64,000 nucleotides of DNA from CAVVFX01 sp963747535. GTDB lineage: Bacteria; Acidobacteriota; Terriglobia; Bryobacterales; Bryobacteraceae. The DNA is taken from the NCBI GenBank assembly GCA_963747535.1, contig CAVVFX010000017.1, positions 1,054,001 to 1,118,000 on the forward strand. The letters run 5' to 3'. The notes under the pieces are model-generated. The model saw only the letters and a program-made list of their open reading frames with translations. It was not told the origin of the DNA and ran no database searches. Made by a program: the position numbers and the translations under genes. Below, in pieces: positions 58,936-64,000 of this stretch; position 1 is the stretch's first letter; each line of letters opens with the position of its first letter.

Positions 58936-59683
58936 AGCGGCCTCCCTTCACTCACGCTGGGAATTCGGTTGCCAGAAAGAATATCACAAGGGGCGTATTT
59001 TGCGCCAACCACATAAAGGATGGCGGAGGACAGGCGCCACCACCGCTACTGCACCGGCAGCAAGGCGCCGGAGCAACCCTCACTTGGTAGAAATTCGCGT
59101 TAGGTAAAGTTGACTCATGTGGCGACCACTCTCTCAAGTTCCTCGAAGGCCGTATCATGCCAAGGGACCGATTGCCGGTTGGAAGGCTGTTTGCGCCAGC
59201 TACGGAACCCCCGGGCGAGAAGCCAGGTGCAACGTACCCGGTTCCCACGCACGCGAAGGGTCTGCCGCCTGGCTTAGTTCAACCGGCGTTATCGGAAACC
59301 ATGCGTCGAGGTGGTCTTGCGCGGTGAAGTCCGGGCCCCAGTTCGGTAATAGTTGCGAGATCTCCTGCGCACCACCACGCTTCACTTGGCAGAAAGTCGC
59401 GTTGTGTTCCCTTGACCTTTTCGGGACAACTACTGTCTCGTCTATTTCCATAATCGCCGTATCCCGGAGAGTTGGAGTCGCCAGTTCTACCGCATGCCAA
59501 CTGGACCGTCCGAATCGACAAACGCTGCGGCGCGAGCGAAGAAATAACCCTCCGATTCTTTCACAAGGTCGGCGGTAGGCGCCTGAAACGGCCACGGCGG
59601 CTGCGGCAGTTGAATACTATGGCTTTCGCGGAGGCCACGCGACGGGAGTGACGGGATCAGCCGGTTGCGTGTAGCCTTATTAG
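58936..59683. other. 748-base stretch, no gene supported
   Basis: Short frames on the minus strand (for example one with TLRDTAIMEIDETVVVPK and VKRGGAQEISQLL, about 59200-59595) look like pieces of a decayed gene, but I recognise no family. The last 40 bases carry the leader of the LigD-type polymerase gene. Confidence 0.4.
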
Positions 59684-61021
59684 GTGGGTAAAAAGGATAA
59701 TGACGGCGCTGAACCGCTTACCATTGACGGGCGGGAGGTCCGCATAACGAATCCCGGCAAGCTCTACTTCTCGAAAGAAGCGAAACTCACCAAGCTCGAC
59801 CTCGTGCGCTATTACTTGTCCGTTGCGCCCGGCGCGTTGAATGGAATTCGTGATCGCCCGATCGTGCTCAAACGCTTCGTCAATGGCGCGGAGGCAGAAG
59901 CGTTCTACCAAAAGCGTGCACCCTCCCAGCGCCCCTCCTGGCTGCGGACTGTGATCCTCTCCTTTCCTTCCGGCCGCACCGCCGAAGAGGTAGTTGTCGA
60001 CGATGCCGCGGGGCTGGCATGGATCGTCAACCTCGGGTGTATCGAACTGCATCCGCATCCGATCCGCTCCGCCGATCTCGACCACCCGAATGAACTGCGT
60101 GTGGATCTCGATCCCGGACCCGGCGTTCAGTGGCCGGATGTGCGCACGGTTGCGCTCGAAGCCAATGCCTTCCTCGCCGAGATGGGTCTTCAGGGCTGGC
60201 CCAAAACAAGCGGCTCGCGAGGCATGCACGTCAATGTACGCATCGAGCCGCGTTGGACCTTCAACGAAGTCCGGCGTGCGGCAGTGGCGCTCTCACGCGC
60301 CGTCGAGCGTCGTGTGCCCGCTCTCGCCAGTTCGAAATGGTGGAAGGAAGAGCGTCACGGCGTTTTCCTCGACTATAACCAGAACGCGAAAGACCGTACT
60401 ACTTGCTCTGCTTATTCAGTACGGCCACTACCCGACGCGCGCGTATCCACGCCGCTGACGTGGAACGAGGTCCCCGCTTGCGATCCCGCCGATCTTACGG
60501 TGTTCACTGTGCCCATGCGTTTCGCGGCACTCGGCGATCCTCACGCAGGCATGGACGATGCTCCTGGGTCCCTCGAAAAGCTTCTGGAACTCGCCGCGAG
60601 AGACGAATCGGAAGGACTCGGCGACGCGCCCTGGCCCCCCCATTTTCGCAAGATGGAAGGCGAGGGCTCGAGGGTAGCGCCGTCGCGCGCCAAGAAAGCT
60701 GCCGCCGAAGGGCCGCTGCGGGCCCCACGGGCAAAGATGCCGTTGATCGTAGTGGCGAACTCACCAGACAAACACGTGGCCCTGGCCGGTCTCGAAAGGT
60801 GGAAGAACCGGCACCCAGAAGCAGCCGGTCATCTCGCGATCGACGACGTCCTGGTAGACTCGATGCGCGGCCGCTCCTCTACCTGGACAAGGATTCGAAT
60901 CAACCTGCGAAACGTGCCCGAAAACCTGCGGCCTGCGCAGGAGACGCCCGATCCCGACGACGACCCAACGCGCGAATGGCGTGCGCGTTGGTCTACTTCC
61001 CGCTCCCGAAAATCGCAGTAA
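59684..61021 (+). CDS. LigD-type DNA polymerase/primase domain protein
   Basis: 445 aa from a GTG. The first 300 residues are an AEP-type NHEJ polymerase: VRITNPGKLYFSKEAKLTKL, PIVLKRFVNGAEAEAFYQKR, catalytic Asp141 and Asp143 in LRVDLDPGPGVQWPD, and SGSRGMHVNVRI (Ser178, His182 region). The C-terminal third (about 320-445) is basic and less conserved and has no phosphoesterase or ligase motif. In LigD of mycobacteria these parts are fused; here polymerase and ligase are separate and convergent. It should fill ends during break repair. Ku is not visible. Confidence 0.88.
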   Translation: MGKKDNDGAEPLTIDGREVRITNPGKLYFSKEAKLTKLDLVRYYLSVAPGALNGIRDRPIVLKRFVNGAEAEAFYQKRAPSQRPSWLRTVILSFPSGRTAEEVVVDDAAGLAWIVNLGCIELHPHPIRSADLDHPNELRVDLDPGPGVQWPDVRTVALEANAFLAEMGLQGWPKTSGSRGMHVNVRIEPRWTFNEVRRAAVALSRAVERRVPALASSKWWKEERHGVFLDYNQNAKDRTTCSAYSVRPLPDARVSTPLTWNEVPACDPADLTVFTVPMRFAALGDPHAGMDDAPGSLEKLLELAARDESEGLGDAPWPPHFRKMEGEGSRVAPSRAKKAAAEGPLRAPRAKMPLIVVANSPDKHVALAGLERWKNRHPEAAGHLAIDDVLVDSMRGRSSTWTRIRINLRNVPENLRPAQETPDPDDDPTREWRARWSTSRSRKSQ

Positions 61022-62075
61022 GTTCCTGCGCCGGGACCACCTCGAGTTGCGCGTAGGTGCAGTCCTCCGGTCGCTTGTCTGTGCGCCACCTGCGGAACTG
61101 AGCCATGTGACGGAAGCGGGAACCCTGCATATGCTCGTACGCCACTTCGACCACCAATTCGGGGCGCAAAGGCTCCCATGACAGGTCCTTGCCCTGACTC
61201 CACCGGCTCTGGCCGCCTGGCATGCGTTGCGGTTCGCACGCGACATCGGGAGCAGCCCATTCCTTCCATGGATGATCAGCGAGCGCGTTCTTCCGATACG
61301 GTGTCAGGAAGTCTGCCAACTCCTTACGTCTCGCCTCGGAGAAGCTCGCACAGACGCCGACGTGCTGCAATGCGCCCGCATCGTCGAACAGGCCCAGCAG
61401 GAGAGATCCGATATTGGACCGCTCCCCTTTCTTATGCCAGCGGAACCCTGCGACCACGCAGTCGCAATCGCGCTGATGCTTAACCTTGAGCATCACCCGC
61501 TTGTCCGGTTCGTAGACTCCCGCGGCAGGCTTCGCCATGACACCGTCAAGCCCGGCACCCTCAAATCGCGCGAACCAGTCCGACGCGACAATCGGATCGC
61601 GAGTCGCCGGCGTGAGATGAATCGGAGGCGTGGCGCCCGACAGCATCGACTCCAGTTCCCGGCGCCGGGTCGCAAAAGGCTCGTCGCGCAGGTCCCGGTC
61701 GCCGATGCACAGAACGTCGAACAAGACTACCGATGCCGGCATCGTCCCCGACAGCATCTTCACGCGAGAAGCCGCCGGATGGAGGCGAAGCTGTAGCGCA
61801 TCGAAATCCAGGCGACCGTTTCTAGCGATGACGATTTCCCCGTCCAGCGCACAACGTTCCGGCAACTGGGCCAGCAGCGGTTCGACCACTTCCGGAAAGT
61901 AGCGGTTGAGCGGCTTCGAGTCGCGGCTCTGTACAAGGATCTCGTCACCATCGCGGAAGATCAGAGAACGAAATCCATCCCATTTCGGCTCGAAAATCCA
62001 CGCGCCCCCCTCGGGTAGCTGGTCGATTCGTTTGGAGAGCATCGGCGGTACCGGCGGGTTGACGGGAAGGTTCAC
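60993..62075 (-). CDS. ATP-dependent DNA ligase, LigC/LigD-ligase type
   Basis: 360 aa. Motif I IFEPKWDGFRSLIF with Lys31 as the AMP acceptor, motif III DVLCIGDRDL region, motif IV DGVMAKPAAGVY, motif V VMLKVKHQRDCDCVV, and an OB-fold C-terminus (RPELVVEVAYEHMQGSRFRH). Size and order fit LigC or the ligase domain of LigD. It converges on the polymerase gene and overlaps it by 29 bases. It should seal ends in NHEJ-like repair. Confidence 0.93.
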   Translation of the reverse strand: MNLPVNPPVPPMLSKRIDQLPEGGAWIFEPKWDGFRSLIFRDGDEILVQSRDSKPLNRYFPEVVEPLLAQLPERCALDGEIVIARNGRLDFDALQLRLHPAASRVKMLSGTMPASVVLFDVLCIGDRDLRDEPFATRRRELESMLSGATPPIHLTPATRDPIVASDWFARFEGAGLDGVMAKPAAGVYEPDKRVMLKVKHQRDCDCVVAGFRWHKKGERSNIGSLLLGLFDDAGALQHVGVCASFSEARRKELADFLTPYRKNALADHPWKEWAAPDVACEPQRMPGGQSRWSQGKDLSWEPLRPELVVEVAYEHMQGSRFRHMAQFRRWRTDKRPEDCTYAQLEVVPAQELTAIFGSGK

Positions 62076-62646
62076 GACTTCATCCTAACGCGGCCTGCCC
62101 TTTGGCAAACTGCCAGCCGCAAATTTCGCCTTCTTGCATGCAGGCGGACGTAGTCTGAATCTGCCCGTCATCCAAACCGATCAATCCTGTACATCTTCGG
62201 AGGCGCGGTGTGGAAGCCGCTCACACGACGGAATGGCGTTGGTCGCAAAGTTCTGGCGCTTGTGCGAAGGGCCGGCGGTGCGCCCTCCGCGAGTTTCAAC
62301 AGTTCACACCGGCCGTCGAGAGTGGAGAACAGATCTAGCTTTTTTGCCAACGGGACCTCAGTTTCCTCGATCCGTTTCGGGCCAACAGTCTTTAATCTTG
62401 CATTGTGCATCATGCGCTGAACGTGCCCTAAAGAGGCACAATATGCACATACAACATCATCAGAGGCAACCTCAAATTATCGACATCACGTGACGCCGCT
62501 GCTTTCCAGTTGAGCCAAAACTGTGTCCAAACCGCATCTGTTGGAGCTACCTGGGTTAACTGTCGAGCGAAGAGCAGATTCCCCAGTATGTTGTAAACAT
62601 TAGGAATAGCCGAAAAACGATGGATCCGTTGGAGCCGACGTCACTC
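62076..62646. other. 571-base stretch, no gene supported
   Basis: The first bases hold the ligase leader. A minus-strand frame at 62168-62413 (LKTVGPKRIEETEVPLAKKL) is open but has no motif or ribosome site that I trust. I see nothing else until the att copy. Confidence 0.4.
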
Positions 62647-62694
62647 CCTTGGGCGCAGGGGGTCGGGCGTTCAAAGCGCCCCGCCCCGACCAAT
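62647..62694 (+). repeat. Right attachment-like copy of the tRNA-Pro 3' half
   Basis: Same 48 bases as 53191-53238 with one change (CAAAT to CAAAG). The 5' half of the tRNA is absent, so it is no functional gene. The next 170 bases also resemble those after the intact tRNA (TTGATTCTAAAA, TATCCTTTGCCTCGA.TGTGCC). Confidence 0.85.
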
Positions 62695-62778
62695 TCCCTC
62701 ATTGATTCTAAAAAGAGTTGATCGTTTGACCTTTCATCGCTTTCCGCTATCCTTTGCCTCGATTGTGCCAAAACCCGC

Positions 62779-62928
62779 TCAGGTTGGTCTCATTATGCCA
62801 AAAGCCGGTCCCGTTTCGTTCGCGAACCGGTTCAGCTTGGCCAACGCCTCTCGTTTCATCTGAAGCTTCATCTGCGAGTACTTCTTGAATACCTTTGCAT
62901 CGCCTTGCCGCAACAACTGGGTGAGCAG
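62779..62928 (-). pseudogene. Integrase C-terminal remnant (right)
   Basis: Minus strand: LLTQLLRQGDAKVFKKYSQM, KLQMKREALAKLNRFANE, TGPAFGIMRPT, stop at 62779. DAKVFKKYSQMKLQMKREAL is the Tyr-containing end of an acidobacterial phage-type integrase. The catalytic Tyr is in KKYSQM. The gene is cut at about 62928, where unrelated sequence begins. Confidence 0.7.
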
Positions 62929-62934
62929 GGGGCA

Positions 62935-64000
62935 GTGACGGCCGAATTATGGGTTCGCTTTCTCAAGCCCGGAACCTACCGGCTGCATGTCGTAAGCCAC
63001 CGGGTCAGTCGCATTACGCATCCTGAAAGAGCAAATCCGTCTCTGCTCTACCCGGCGGGCGAGATGACGCCTGTCGTCGTGGATTCTGACGCTATCACGC
63101 TGGAGATCCATGCTGCTCCTGACGAATGGGTGAGAGAACAGATCTCAGCAGCCACAAGCTTTATCGACGGACCACATTCACAATTGCCATCGGATTCGGA
63201 CGCCCGCCGAAAAGCAATCCTCACGTTGCGATTCCTGAACACACCCAAATCGGCCTTGGAACTCGCCAGGCGCATGGACAACGGAACTGGTGTCACGTAT
63301 TGGGATTTGATCGACACGTCTTACCGGCCGCATGTCCTCGACGTTCTGGAGAAAAGGCTGGTCGGAGCGGCCGAATCAATCGACATCGATTTTTTGGCTG
63401 GTCTGGCGGAACTTGCAGAGAACGTTGCGTCGGGCGGCACGATGCCCCCTTGCCCAGACAAAGAATCGGAGAAGAAGGCTTGGCAAGGCGAATCGGAACG
63501 ACGGACGAAGGTGCGGCAAGACAAATTCAACTTGTACACAAGACGCCTGATTTCAGCCTTGCCGGACAAACAGCCGAATGCTCGCGCGCATTGCCTGGTC
63601 GGATTGCTGAACGCCTCGAATCGCACCGTTCCAAGACCGGACTGGATGGGCATGTTGTCCACAACCGTAGTCGCCGATTTCCAGCAGTTGCCCGCGGGAA
63701 CGCAAGAGGTGTTGCTCGCCAGTCACTGGCCGGCGGTCAAAGCGCGGCAGATATTGCCAGTCTTGCAGGATATTTTTAGCAGTCAGTCAGCCAGCGAATC
63801 GCTTCGGGATTTGGCCTTGCGTCGCATTTATGATCTTGATCCTGACGAGGGCCGGCGTTTGATCATCGAAGAGATCCGCCGCCGTCAGCGGCACATCCCG
63901 TTCTCAACGCTTGCGATGCTTCCAAACAAGAGTCTCCCCGAACTGGACGACGTGCTGGCGGCGAGCTATGACAATAACGCCATGGACGCGGATCGGTTGA
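62935..64000 (+). CDS. Partial protein, 5'-truncated and cut by the window edge, unknown function
   Basis: A frame open from before 62935 (possible GTG there) to the window end. It begins VTAELWVRFLKPGTYRLHVV, a beta-sandwich end that recalls the KNEWVRFDRPGTYRL-type block of large Acidobacteriota exported proteins, then a helical region: RRKAILTLRFLNTPKSALEL, HVLDVLEKRLVGAAESIDID, LRDLALRRIYDLDPDEGRRL. The N-terminal part is missing and integrase sequence abuts it, so insertion or recombination probably removed it. Expression is doubtful. Confidence 0.55.
   Translation, partial: MTAELWVRFLKPGTYRLHVVSHRVSRITHPERANPSLLYPAGEMTPVVVDSDAITLEIHAAPDEWVREQISAATSFIDGPHSQLPSDSDARRKAILTLRFLNTPKSALELARRMDNGTGVTYWDLIDTSYRPHVLDVLEKRLVGAAESIDIDFLAGLAELAENVASGGTMPPCPDKESEKKAWQGESERRTKVRQDKFNLYTRRLISALPDKQPNARAHCLVGLLNASNRTVPRPDWMGMLSTTVVADFQQLPAGTQEVLLASHWPAVKARQILPVLQDIFSSQSASESLRDLALRRIYDLDPDEGRRLIIEEIRRRQRHIPFSTLAMLPNKSLPELDDVLAASYDNNAMDADRL

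Noticed and set aside
62647..62694. Second tRNA-Pro gene
   Set aside because: Only the 3' half is present; acceptor 5' strand and D arm are missing.
1..64000. CRISPR array
   Set aside because: No regularly spaced short direct repeats were seen; the repeats found are dispersed palindromes or one tandem pair.

Overview
The window looks like chromosomal DNA of an Acidobacteriota member close to Bryobacterales/Solibacterales. The basis is high GC, TIGR03437 (Solibacter C-terminal), BACON-type and Big2-type modules, a fragment of an SBBP-repeat protein, TIGR03803 repeats, DUF1080, GH39 and PIG-L exported enzymes, and a winged-helix/beta-propeller regulator. No marker here fixes the species.

Layout. 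(1) 1-12.2 kb, minus strand: a cobalamin salvage and uptake operon behind a B12 riboswitch (12.01-12.19 kb). The order is cobU (frameshifted), btuB, btuF, btuC, a P-loop kinase gene, PduO-type adenosyltransferase, bluB, cobQ, cbiB, cobD, cobT, cobS (cut by the window). Most junctions are 4-base stop/start overlaps. No btuD ATPase is present. (2) 12.2-22.9 kb: a polytopic protein with a spermidine-synthase-like C-terminal domain, small exported proteins, threonine dehydrogenase, ComF, HNH nuclease, a receiver protein, an SH3 lipoprotein and two glycosyltransferases. (3) 23-32.3 kb: an accessory stretch of exported proteins and decayed fragments. Its centre is a protein of at least 1299 aa with Ig/IPT-like domains and a C-terminal HEGRH metallopeptidase-like motif, followed by three exported helical-repeat-like proteins, two of them paralogues. 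(4) 33-52.4 kb: PIG-L deacetylase, LacI regulator, DUF481 protein, SGNH esterase, SAM hydrolase family protein, nifS-mnmA-lpxL run, a membrane winged-helix/beta-propeller protein, sulfatase remnant with APS kinase, two urea-amidolyase-associated (DUF1989) proteins, DUF1080, sugar-isomerase-like protein and GH39. (5) 53.16-62.7 kb: a decayed integrative element. An intact tRNA-Pro(TGG) and a 48-base copy of its 3' half bracket remnants of integrases, tandem tyrosine recombinases, a relaxase, a lipase/TIGR03437 pair, and a LigD-type polymerase facing a LigC-type ligase. (6) After 62.93 kb: a 5'-truncated protein running off the window.

Two dispersed palindromic repeat families (GTGGGGCAGACC... 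and GTGGGGCGGACG...) lie next to or inside gene ends. One copy forms the C-terminal tail of CobU. Many single-base lesions occur (cobU, comF, 23.4, 24.67, 25.39, 53.6, 54.3, 57.85 and 58.2 kb). In the accessory regions they fit pseudogene decay. In cobU and comF a sequence error must be excluded first.
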